Assembly (NCBI RefSeq): GCF_014892575.1
Contig: NZ_JADBGI010000009.1
Span: 1-64,000, forward strand
Direction of reading: 5' to 3'
DNA length: 64,000 nt
Origin: Nocardiopsis coralli
GTDB taxonomy: Bacteria > Actinomycetota > Actinomycetes > Streptosporangiales > Streptosporangiaceae
The notes under the pieces were generated by a model. It was given only the letters and a program-made list of their open reading frames with translations. It was not told the DNA's origin and did not search any database. Below, piece by piece: positions 42,485 through 50,130 of this stretch. Position numbers and translations under genes: made by a program. How positions within the stretch are numbered: the stretch's first letter is position 1; each line of letters opens with the position of its first letter.

Positions 42485-43807
42485 GTGTCCGCTGACCACC
42501 GAGAGCAGCAGCCCGGCCAACAGGGTTCGCGCATCGACCCGCACGTGGGCCGGTACGCACACCGAGCACAGGGCATGGTCGCATCGGAGGTCAGGGCACT
42601 CTTCGCCGTCGCCTCGCGCCCCGAGATCGTCTCCCTGGCCGGCGGCATGCCCAACGTCGCCGCCCTGCCCCTGGAACAGATCGGCGACCTGGTCAAGGAC
42701 GTCGTCTCCGAGGAGGGCACCGCCGCCCTGCAGTACGGCTCCGCCCAGGGCGACCCCGTCCTTCGCGAGCAGATCTGCGACTACATGACCCTCGAGGGCA
42801 TCGACGCCGCCGCCGACGACGTCATCGTCACCGTCGGCTCCCAACAGGCCCTCGACCTCATCACCCGCGTCTTCGTCGACCCGGGCGACATCGTGCTGAC
42901 CGAGGCGCCCACCTACGTCACCGCGATCAACACCTTCGCCGCCTTCCAGGCCGACATCCGCCACGTGTCCATGGACGACGGCGGCGTCGACGCGCAAGAG
43001 CTCGACGAGGCCCTCACCCGCGCCGCGCGCGAAGGGCGCACCGTCAAGTTCTTCTACACGATCCCGAACTTCCAGAACCCGGCCGGCATCACCATGACCG
43101 CCGAGCGCCGCGCCGCCGTCATGGAGGTCTGCGAGCGCCACGACGTGCTCGTGATCGAGGACAACCCCTACGGACTGCTGCGCTACGACGGCGAGGCCCA
43201 GCCCACCCTGTACTCCATGGGCCACGGCAACGTCATCTACCTGGGATCGCTGTCCAAGACCCTCTCGCCCGGCCTGCGCATCGGATGGGCCCTGGCCCCG
43301 GCCGCCGTCCGCGCCAAACTCGTGCTGGCCGCCGAGTCCGCGATGCTCAGCCACTCCACGTTCAACCAGCTCGTGGTCAGGCGCTACCTCGACACCTTCC
43401 CCTGGCGCGAGCAGATCAAGACCTTCAACGCCATGTACGGCGAACGCCGCGACGCCATGCTCTCGTCGCTGTCCGCGCTCATGCCCGAGGGCTGCACCTG
43501 GACCGAACCCGAGGGCGGCTTCTTCGTCTGGGCGACCCTGCCCGAGGGCATCGACGCCAAGGCCATGCTCCCGCGCGCGGTCACCGAACGTGTGGCCTAC
43601 GTGCCCGGAACCGGCTTCTACGCCGACGGCCGCGGCCGCTCCTCCATGCGCCTGAGCTTCTGCTATCCCACACCCGAGCAGATCCGGGAGGGCGTGCGCC
43701 GCCTCGTCGGAGCCATCGAGGGCGAGCTCGACCTGCGTGATACCTTCGGCTCCACTCTCACCCCGTCGGCCGAGGGCAGCCACGCACCCGCCCCCGACCT
43801 GCCCTGA
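42485..43807 (+). CDS. PLP-dependent aminotransferase, class I/II
   Basis: Cytosolic aminotransferase of 440 residues of the fold-type I group related to LysN and the MocR aminotransferase domain. The sequence shows LAGGMPNVAALP (51-62), GSQQALDLITRVF, NFQNPAG (195-201), EDNPYGLLRY and the PLP lysine K258 in GSLSKTLSPGLRIGW. The family transaminates 2-aminoadipate, branched or aromatic amino acids; the substrate here is open. A ligase gene follows 28 bases later. GGAGG precedes the GTG start. Confidence 0.87.
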   Translation: MSADHREQQPGQQGSRIDPHVGRYAHRAQGMVASEVRALFAVASRPEIVSLAGGMPNVAALPLEQIGDLVKDVVSEEGTAALQYGSAQGDPVLREQICDYMTLEGIDAAADDVIVTVGSQQALDLITRVFVDPGDIVLTEAPTYVTAINTFAAFQADIRHVSMDDGGVDAQELDEALTRAAREGRTVKFFYTIPNFQNPAGITMTAERRAAVMEVCERHDVLVIEDNPYGLLRYDGEAQPTLYSMGHGNVIYLGSLSKTLSPGLRIGWALAPAAVRAKLVLAAESAMLSHSTFNQLVVRRYLDTFPWREQIKTFNAMYGERRDAMLSSLSALMPEGCTWTEPEGGFFVWATLPEGIDAKAMLPRAVTERVAYVPGTGFYADGRGRSSMRLSFCYPTPEQIREGVRRLVGAIEGELDLRDTFGSTLTPSAEGSHAPAPDLP

Positions 43808-43835
43808 TCCCCTTTCTGCAAGGGCACCCAGCACC

Positions 43836-44816
43836 ATGACAGCAGCACAGAAAGAGGTCCCCGCCGTGGCCGACCTGAGCCGGGTTCTCGTCCTCGCCGG
43901 AGGACTGTCCCCCGAACACGAGGTGAGCCTGCACTCGGGGCGCAGCGTCGCCGAGGCCCTGCGCCGCCTGGACGTGGAGGTCCAGGTCACCGACGTCGAC
44001 TCCGGGCTCCTGGACCGCCTGGCCCAGGACCCGCCCCAGGTCGTCTTCCCCGTCCTGCACGGCTCGGCCGGCGAGGACGGCGCCATCCGCGAGGTCCTGG
44101 AACTGGCCGGGGTGCCCTACGTCGGCGCCCGACCCCAGGCCTGCCGCCTGGCCTACTCCAAGCCCACCGCCAAGACCCTGCTCGCCGAGCAGGGCGTGAG
44201 CGTGGCACGCGGGGCCACCCTGCCCAAGTCGCTCTTCCACGACCTGGGCGCCCCCGCACTGCTGGACCGCCTGGCCGACCGGCTCGGGCTGCCCCTGTTC
44301 GTCAAGCCCGACCGCGGCGGCTCGGCCTTCGGCGCAGCACCCGTGGGCTCTGCCCAGGACCTCTCGGCCGCCCTGGTCTCCTGCTTCGCCTACAGCGACG
44401 CCGCCCTCATCGAGGAGCAGGTCCAGGGCACCGAACTGGCCGTGGGTGTGCTCGACACCGGCCAGGGCCCCGAGGCGCTCCCGGCCGTGGAGATCGTGCC
44501 CGACGGCGGGGTCTACGACTACGCCGCCCGCTACACCGCCGGGCGCACCGAGTTCTTCTGCCCCTCCCGCCTGGACGGGCAGGTGCTGGAGGCCGCCTCC
44601 GAGGTCGCCCTCACCGCCCACCGCACCCTGGGCCTGCGGGACTTCTCCCGCACCGACCTCATCGTGCGCCCCGACGGCGAGGTCGTCTTCCTGGAGACCA
44701 ACGTCGCCCCCGGGCTGACCGAGACCTCCACCTTCCCGATGGCCGCCTCCGCGGCCGGAGCGGACTTCGCCCTGCTGTGCCGCGAGCTGGCCCAGCAGGC
44801 GCTCTCGCGTTCCTGA
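43836..44816 (+). CDS. D-alanine--D-alanine ligase family ATP-grasp protein
   Basis: ATP-grasp ligase of 326 residues. Family marks are LAGGLSPEHEVSLHSGRSVAEAL at the N-terminus, FPVLHGSAGEDGAIREVLELAGVPYVG, LFVKPDRGGSAFGA and ETNVAPGLTETSTFP with the Mg-binding Glu/Asn. Ddl makes D-Ala-D-Ala for peptidoglycan; with an aminotransferase next door this copy may instead ligate another amino acid pair. A GTG 30 bases downstream (43866) with AGAGG ahead is an equally good start. Confidence 0.83.
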   Translation: MTAAQKEVPAVADLSRVLVLAGGLSPEHEVSLHSGRSVAEALRRLDVEVQVTDVDSGLLDRLAQDPPQVVFPVLHGSAGEDGAIREVLELAGVPYVGARPQACRLAYSKPTAKTLLAEQGVSVARGATLPKSLFHDLGAPALLDRLADRLGLPLFVKPDRGGSAFGAAPVGSAQDLSAALVSCFAYSDAALIEEQVQGTELAVGVLDTGQGPEALPAVEIVPDGGVYDYAARYTAGRTEFFCPSRLDGQVLEAASEVALTAHRTLGLRDFSRTDLIVRPDGEVVFLETNVAPGLTETSTFPMAASAAGADFALLCRELAQQALSRS

Positions 44817-44837
44817 GAACGCCCCGCGACAACACGG

Positions 44838-44874
44838 GTCGGGTCGGCCGCCACGCCACGGCGGCCCACCCGAC
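44838..44874. terminator. Long hairpin between convergent genes
   Basis: Outer arms GTCGGGT/ACCCGAC and inner arms GGCCGCC/GGCGGCC, separated by one C-C mismatch, enclose a seven-base loop between the ligase stop and the molybdoenzyme FAD-subunit stop. It can terminate both transcripts. Confidence 0.8.
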
Positions 44875-44904
44875 CGTCGCCGCCCCGTCGACCCCGGGCC
44901 CGTG

Positions 44905-45870
44905 TCATCGGCCCGGGTCGGCCAGGGCCTCCTCGATGACACCACGGACCGCTGCACCGAGCAAGGCCACCTTGTACCCGGTCAGCGGCAGCGGGGTGCA
45001 CCCCTGCTGCACCTGTGCGACGGCCCGCTCGACACCCTCACCGATGCCCTGCTCGGTCCGGCTGCCGACGAGGGCCTTCTCCACCTGGGGCAATCGCAGC
45101 GGTTCGCGCGCGACGGCGCCCACCGCGATCCGGGCCCGTTCGACGGTGCCGCCGGCCACGTCCAGGCGGGCCACCGCCTCCACCAGCGGCCACTCCGCGT
45201 GCGAGCGCGAGGCGGCCCGCAGGTGCCCGACCCGCTCACCCGCGAACGGGCCCGGAAGGTGCACCGCGACCACCAGTTCCGAGGGGGCCAGCACATGGTC
45301 CCCGGCCCCTCCGTCGGGGGCGAAGAGCTCGTGTGCCTCCACCCGGCGCCGCCCCTCGGCACAGGCCAGCTCCACCTGCGCCTCCTGAGCCAGCAACGCC
45401 ACCGCCAACGACGAAGGATGCGGCTCCACGCACCCGCCGGAGTCCATCACCACCCCGCGCGCGTGGTCGCCCCCGCGCGCAGGACACCCGTGCCCGCCGT
45501 CCTGCAGGCACGAGAACGCCGGGTTGCGCAGGTAGGAGCACCGGTTGCGCTGCAGCAGGTTGCCTCCCACCGTCGCGCTCGCCCGCACCTCCGGGGTGGC
45601 CAACGCCCCGGCCGTGCGCACCAGCGCCGGGTGGGAACGGGCCAGTCCCGGATCGGCGGCCAGCTCGGCCACGGTCGTGGCAGCACCCACACGCACCGAC
45701 CCCTCCGGTCCGGGATGCACACCGTGCAACCCGTCCACCCCGGTCAGGTCGACCACGTCGGCGCCGGCCGGGGGCTCCGGCGGCGCCGCACCGGTGTGCC
45801 CGGCCCTGGCCAGGGCGCCCGTGCCCAGGTGGGCCAGGGCCTCGTCCACATCCACGGGTCGAAGGATCAA
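44905..45870 (-). CDS. FAD-binding subunit of a PaoB/CoxM-type molybdenum hydroxylase
   Basis: Electron-transfer subunit of 321 residues. ATVGGNLLQRNRCSYLRNPAFSCLQ (from about residue 107) combines the second FAD loop with the Cys-rich insert seen in PaoB/YagS-like subunits, which bind an extra Fe-S cluster. The first FAD loop near residue 20 (ALARAGHTG) deviates from the usual AGGTDL pattern. I chose TTG at 45870: it overlaps the preceding stop as TTGA and GGAGG lies seven bases before it. It works with the fused Fe-S/Mo subunit encoded just upstream. Confidence 0.83.
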   Translation of the reverse strand: MILRPVDVDEALAHLGTGALARAGHTGAAPPEPPAGADVVDLTGVDGLHGVHPGPEGSVRVGAATTVAELAADPGLARSHPALVRTAGALATPEVRASATVGGNLLQRNRCSYLRNPAFSCLQDGGHGCPARGGDHARGVVMDSGGCVEPHPSSLAVALLAQEAQVELACAEGRRRVEAHELFAPDGGAGDHVLAPSELVVAVHLPGPFAGERVGHLRAASRSHAEWPLVEAVARLDVAGGTVERARIAVGAVAREPLRLPQVEKALVGSRTEQGIGEGVERAVAQVQQGCTPLPLTGYKVALLGAAVRGVIEEALADPGR

Positions 45871-48494
45871 CGCAACCCCTCCAGAAGTCGGTCGGGACGC
45901 ACCGGCAGGGCGTGCGGACGCCATCCGGTCGCATCGTGCACGGCGTTGCCCACGGCCGCGGCCACCCCGACCGCGCACACCTCGCCCAGGCCCACACCGG
46001 AGCCCGGAACGTGTTCGAAACCCTCCTGGTGGAAGTGCACCCGGGTCTCGGGAACGTCACCCGGGCCGGGCAGACGGTAGTCCTCCAGGTCGTCGCTGAG
46101 CACCGTCCCCGTCACCGGGTCGTGGCGGCGCTCCTCGAACAGCGCGTAGCCCACGCCCTGGACCACGGCGCCCTCGACCTGGTTGCGGGCCATGCGCTCG
46201 GAGTAGACCCGGCCCACACCCAGCCCTGCCCAGCAGCGGGTGGGCCGCACCCGCCCCAGCAGGGTGTCGACCTCCACCTCCATCACGTGCACCGCTCCGC
46301 TGAGCCCGCGGCCGACCGCCAGGTCCTCGGCCATGCTCGGGGTGAGCTGCCCCCACCGGTCGGTGCGTCGCTCACCCACCACGCTCACGCCCTCGGCGGC
46401 GGTCAACGCCTCCTTCAGCGTGTGCTCGTCCACCGGGCCGGACGCCGGGAGCTCGGGGACCCGCTCGCGCAGGGCCGCGCGCAACCGGTCGGCGGCCTGG
46501 GCCGCAGCAGGGCCCATCGACGGCGTCGAACGGCTGCCGAACGCGCCCGTGCCGTGCACCGCGTCGCTGTCACCGATCTCCACGTGCACCCACGCGGCCG
46601 GCGCCCCCAACCGGTCGGCGACCGTGCTGCCCACGACACCGCGGATGCCGGTGCCGATGTCCTGGGTGGCCGAACGCGCCACCACCGCACCGTCGACCAC
46701 CCGCAACTCCACCCGGGCCTGCGGGGCCAGCATGTACATCCAGGTGGAGGCGGCCAACCCCACCCCGCGCCGGAACCGGCCGGTGCGCGCCCCGCGGGGA
46801 CGGTCGCGCCACAGCGGCAGGTCGGCCACCGTCCGGTACAAGGCCCGGCGCTTGGGGTTTCCGTCCCAGCGCCGCCGAAGCGTCAACGGATCCTCCCGCA
46901 GGCGTTCGGCCATGGTGTCGACCGCCTGCTCCAACGCCCAGGCCAGCGGCGGGCCGCCCGGAGCCCGCATCGGGGCGCCCGGCGGACGGTTGGTGACCAC
47001 GTCGAAGTCGCGCAACCGGCGCGGTGTCTTGCCGTACATCAGCGCACCCAGCGCCGCCACGTTGGAGCCCACCGAGACCCCGCCGTCGCCCTCGGAGTCC
47101 ACCGCCATCGCCCGCAGCCGGCCCCGCCGGTCGGCCAACAGCGCCACCTTCGTGCGGGTCCCGGGGCGGTGGCCGCCGTCGATCAGCTCCTCGGACCGGC
47201 TCAGGCGCACCCGCACCGCGGTCCCGGCGACCCGGGCCAGCTCCCCGGCGGCCAGGACATCGGTGGTCAACCCCTGCTTGGCGCCGAACCCGCCGCCCAC
47301 GTGGCCCGCGCGCACGTGCACCTGGGCGGGCTCCAACCCCCAGTGCGCCGCGGCCTTGGCGACCACCTTGCGCACCGTCTGGGTGGAGACCTCCAGCGAC
47401 AGGGAACCGTCCTGTTCCCACCGGGCCAGCGCGGCATGCGGCTCCAGTGCCGAGTGCACCTGCGCGGCGGTGGTGTACTCCTGGGCCACCAGCAGCGGGT
47501 CCTCGGTGCGGTGCGCGCGGCGCAGGCGGTCCACGGCCGTGGCACCGCGCCGACTCACCACGCCGGGCCCGCGCACGTTGCCGTTCCAGGGCGCCGGCGG
47601 GGTGGGCGCCTCACCGTAGGCCGGGGCGCCGTCGCGCTCCTCGGCGGTGGGGTAGAGCTGCGGGGCACCGGGCCGCCGGGCCTCCTCGGAGCCGATCACC
47701 GCCGGCAGGGGGTCGTAGTCCACCTGCACCTGGCCGGCCGCGCGGTGCGCCGCCTCGGCGGTGGGCGCGGCCACCGCCGCCACGGGCTGGCCCACGTAGC
47801 GCACCACACCGTCCGGCACCGCGAGCGGCACCATGACGGGTTCATCCGGCCCTCCGGCGCCCGGCTCGGTGCGGGCCCGGCCGGCGGCGACCTTCAGGAC
47901 CCGGGCGTGCGGCTCGGTGGAGCGCACGATCACGCCCTCCCACGTGTCGGTGCCGCCCAGGTCGGTGGTGAACCGTGCCCGGCCCGCGGCCTTGTCCGGG
48001 GCGTCCGGGCGCGGGGGAGCGGGCTGTTCCTCGCCGTCGTACTCCCCGGCGCAGGCGGCCGCGACCGCGGAGAAGATGCCTTCGTAGGCCCCGCAGCGGC
48101 ACAGGTGGCCGCTGAGCGCCTCGGCGATCTCCGCCCGGCCCGCGGGCACGTCGCCGTGCTCGGCGCGCCACCGGTCGGTGAAGGCGGCCGCCGCGACCAC
48201 GAACCCGGGGGTGCAGAAACCGCACTGCATCGCGTCGTGACCGGCGAAGGCGCGCTGCACGGGATGGTCGCCTCCCAGGCCCTCGACGGTGGTGACCGTG
48301 CGTCCGGCCAGGCGGTCGGCCGGGAGGAGGCAGGAGGCGGTGGGGGAGCCGTCGACCAGGACGGTGCAGGCGCCGCAGACCCCCGATCCGCAGGCCACCT
48401 TGGCCCCGGTCAGGCCCAGTCCTTCGCGCAGGTGCTCGGCGGCCGTGCCGGATTCGGGCACCGGGCAGCGCCGCCCGTTGACATCGGTGTCCAT
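45867..48494 (-). CDS. Fused [2Fe-2S]/molybdopterin subunit of an aldehyde or xanthine oxidoreductase-type enzyme
   Basis: A single 875-residue protein. Residues 1-150 are the two-cluster Fe-S domain: C35, C40, C43 and C55, then C91, C94, C132 and C134 (QCGFC, HLCRCGAYEG). From about 165 it is the large molybdopterin subunit, with GHVGGGFGAKQ, PPGAPMRAPGGPP, ATQDIGTGIRG and the active-site glutamate region GVGLGEVC. The two are usually separate in PaoABC/CoxSML enzymes. Such enzymes hydroxylate aldehydes or N-heterocycles. No MoCo-insertion chaperone (XdhC) is in the window. The gene is first of a two-gene operon. Confidence 0.85.
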   Translation of the reverse strand: MDTDVNGRRCPVPESGTAAEHLREGLGLTGAKVACGSGVCGACTVLVDGSPTASCLLPADRLAGRTVTTVEGLGGDHPVQRAFAGHDAMQCGFCTPGFVVAAAAFTDRWRAEHGDVPAGRAEIAEALSGHLCRCGAYEGIFSAVAAACAGEYDGEEQPAPPRPDAPDKAAGRARFTTDLGGTDTWEGVIVRSTEPHARVLKVAAGRARTEPGAGGPDEPVMVPLAVPDGVVRYVGQPVAAVAAPTAEAAHRAAGQVQVDYDPLPAVIGSEEARRPGAPQLYPTAEERDGAPAYGEAPTPPAPWNGNVRGPGVVSRRGATAVDRLRRAHRTEDPLLVAQEYTTAAQVHSALEPHAALARWEQDGSLSLEVSTQTVRKVVAKAAAHWGLEPAQVHVRAGHVGGGFGAKQGLTTDVLAAGELARVAGTAVRVRLSRSEELIDGGHRPGTRTKVALLADRRGRLRAMAVDSEGDGGVSVGSNVAALGALMYGKTPRRLRDFDVVTNRPPGAPMRAPGGPPLAWALEQAVDTMAERLREDPLTLRRRWDGNPKRRALYRTVADLPLWRDRPRGARTGRFRRGVGLAASTWMYMLAPQARVELRVVDGAVVARSATQDIGTGIRGVVGSTVADRLGAPAAWVHVEIGDSDAVHGTGAFGSRSTPSMGPAAAQAADRLRAALRERVPELPASGPVDEHTLKEALTAAEGVSVVGERRTDRWGQLTPSMAEDLAVGRGLSGAVHVMEVEVDTLLGRVRPTRCWAGLGVGRVYSERMARNQVEGAVVQGVGYALFEERRHDPVTGTVLSDDLEDYRLPGPGDVPETRVHFHQEGFEHVPGSGVGLGEVCAVGVAAAVGNAVHDATGWRPHALPVRPDRLLEGLR

Positions 48495-48606
48495 GGGGAG
48501 GTCCTCGGGGCAGGGGTGATGTGGACACCGTCAACATAGAAGCGCCGCGTGCTCGCTGTCAACGCACTTCCTGCGACCGGCCCGAAGGTCGGATCATCTG
48601 ACCCCA

Positions 48607-48635
48607 TTGTCGGGTGTGACGTGGTGCACTAATCT
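48607..48635 (+). promoter_or_regulatory. Promoter of the dicarboxylate symporter gene
   Basis: TTGTCG (48607-48612) and TAATCT (48630-48635) are 17 bp apart, a near-consensus vegetative promoter giving a start about 58 bases before the ATG at 48700. Confidence 0.65.
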
Positions 48636-48699
48636 GCGGAAGACTGTTTTCGCTATGAGGAAACAGGATTCCAAAACCCCCTGACGTGCGGGAGAACCC

Positions 48700-50103
48700 A
48701 TGGCCGTCCGCTCCGGCAACAAACCCCCCGATCGCCGCCCCCGCTTCTACCACTCCCTCCTCTTCCAGGTCCTCGTCGCCGTCGCGGTCGGTGTCGCCAT
48801 CGGCCACCTGTGGCCCTCGTTCGGCGAGAGTCTGCGCCCGCTCGGGGACGGCTTCATCCGCCTCATCAAGATGCTGATCGCGCCCCTGATCTTCTGCGTG
48901 ATCGTCACCGGGATCGCCAAGGTCGGCGACATGGGGTCGGTCGGCAGGATCGGCGTCAAGGCCCTGGTCTACTTCCAGGCCGTCACCGCCTTCGCCCTCT
49001 TCTACGGGATGGTCGTGGCCAACGTCCTTCGCCCCGGCGACGGGTTCGACGTCGACACGGCCGACCTGGATACCGCGGCGCTGGACGAGGCGACCGGGGG
49101 AGAGGAGATCCCCGGTATCGCCGAGTTCTTCCTCGACGTGATCCCCGAGAGCGTCGTCGGGGCCTTCGCGGAGAACGAGCTGCTCCAGGTGCTCTTCTTC
49201 GCCGTCTTCACCGCCCTGGCCCTGACCAAGATGGGCGAACGCGGCAAACTCGTGCTCGATCTCGTGGAGCGCTTCACCGAGGTCATCTTCACCTGCATCG
49301 GGTGGATCATGCGCGTGGCGCCGCTGGGTGCCCTGGGCGCCATGGCCTTCGTCATCGGCGCCTACGGCCTCTCCTCGCTCCAGAGCTTCGGCATGCTCAT
49401 CTTCGCGTGTTACGCCGCAGCGCTGGTCTTCTTCTTCGTCCTGGTCGTCATCGCCCGCACCCTGGCCGGGGTCAACCTGTTCAAGTTCCTGCGCTACACC
49501 AAGGAGGAGTTCGTCCTCGCCGTCGGTGCGGCCTCCTCCGAGGCCGTGATGCCCCGCATCATGCAGAAGCTCAACAACGCCGGCTGCTCCAAGGCGACCA
49601 CCGGGCTGGTCGTGCCGACCGGGTACTCCTTCAACCTCGACGGCGCCGCGATCTACCTGCCCATCGCCGCCCTCTTCCTCGCGCAGGCCTTCGGAGCGGA
49701 CCTGACCGTGGCCGACCAGCTCATGATGATGCTCGTGCTGCTGCTGACCTCCAAGGGCATGGCCGGCGTCCCGGGCTCGGCCTTCCTCGCCCTGTCGGCC
49801 ACCGCCACCGCCGTGGGCGCCTTCCCCGCCGCGGGCGTGGCGCTGCTGCTGGGCGCGGACCGGATCATGGACAGCATGCGGGTCTCCATCAACCTGCTCG
49901 GCAACTGCGTCGCGACCTTCGTCATCGCCCGCTGGGAGGGCCAGCTCGACACCGAGCGCATGCGCGCCGTCCTGGACCGCAAGGAGGTCCCCCAGGAGGA
50001 GGCCGGGGCCGAGCCACCCGCCGACCGGGCCGAAGGGACCGGGGACGGCGAGGTTGCGGAACCGGCCGCGGGGACCGACGCCCCGCCCCGTTCCCGGGAC
50101 TGA
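48700..50103 (+). CDS. Dicarboxylate/amino acid:cation symporter (DAACS, DctA/GltP type)
   Basis: Membrane protein of 467 residues of the glutamate/dicarboxylate symporter family. Characteristic sequences are FIRLIKMLIAPLIFCVIVTGIA, the serine-rich hairpin GAASSEAVMPRIMQKL, the TGYSFNLDGAAIYL motif of helix 7 and LLTSKGMAGVPGSAFLALSATA. The cytoplasmic tail (about 425-467) is Glu/Pro-rich and unusual in length. It imports C4-dicarboxylates or glutamate/aspartate with H+ or Na+. It is a single-gene unit behind a good promoter. Confidence 0.92.
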   Translation: MAVRSGNKPPDRRPRFYHSLLFQVLVAVAVGVAIGHLWPSFGESLRPLGDGFIRLIKMLIAPLIFCVIVTGIAKVGDMGSVGRIGVKALVYFQAVTAFALFYGMVVANVLRPGDGFDVDTADLDTAALDEATGGEEIPGIAEFFLDVIPESVVGAFAENELLQVLFFAVFTALALTKMGERGKLVLDLVERFTEVIFTCIGWIMRVAPLGALGAMAFVIGAYGLSSLQSFGMLIFACYAAALVFFFVLVVIARTLAGVNLFKFLRYTKEEFVLAVGAASSEAVMPRIMQKLNNAGCSKATTGLVVPTGYSFNLDGAAIYLPIAALFLAQAFGADLTVADQLMMMLVLLLTSKGMAGVPGSAFLALSATATAVGAFPAAGVALLLGADRIMDSMRVSINLLGNCVATFVIARWEGQLDTERMRAVLDRKEVPQEEAGAEPPADRAEGTGDGEVAEPAAGTDAPPRSRD

Positions 50104-50130
50104 CCGGACCCGTCCGCACCCGGCCGCGGG

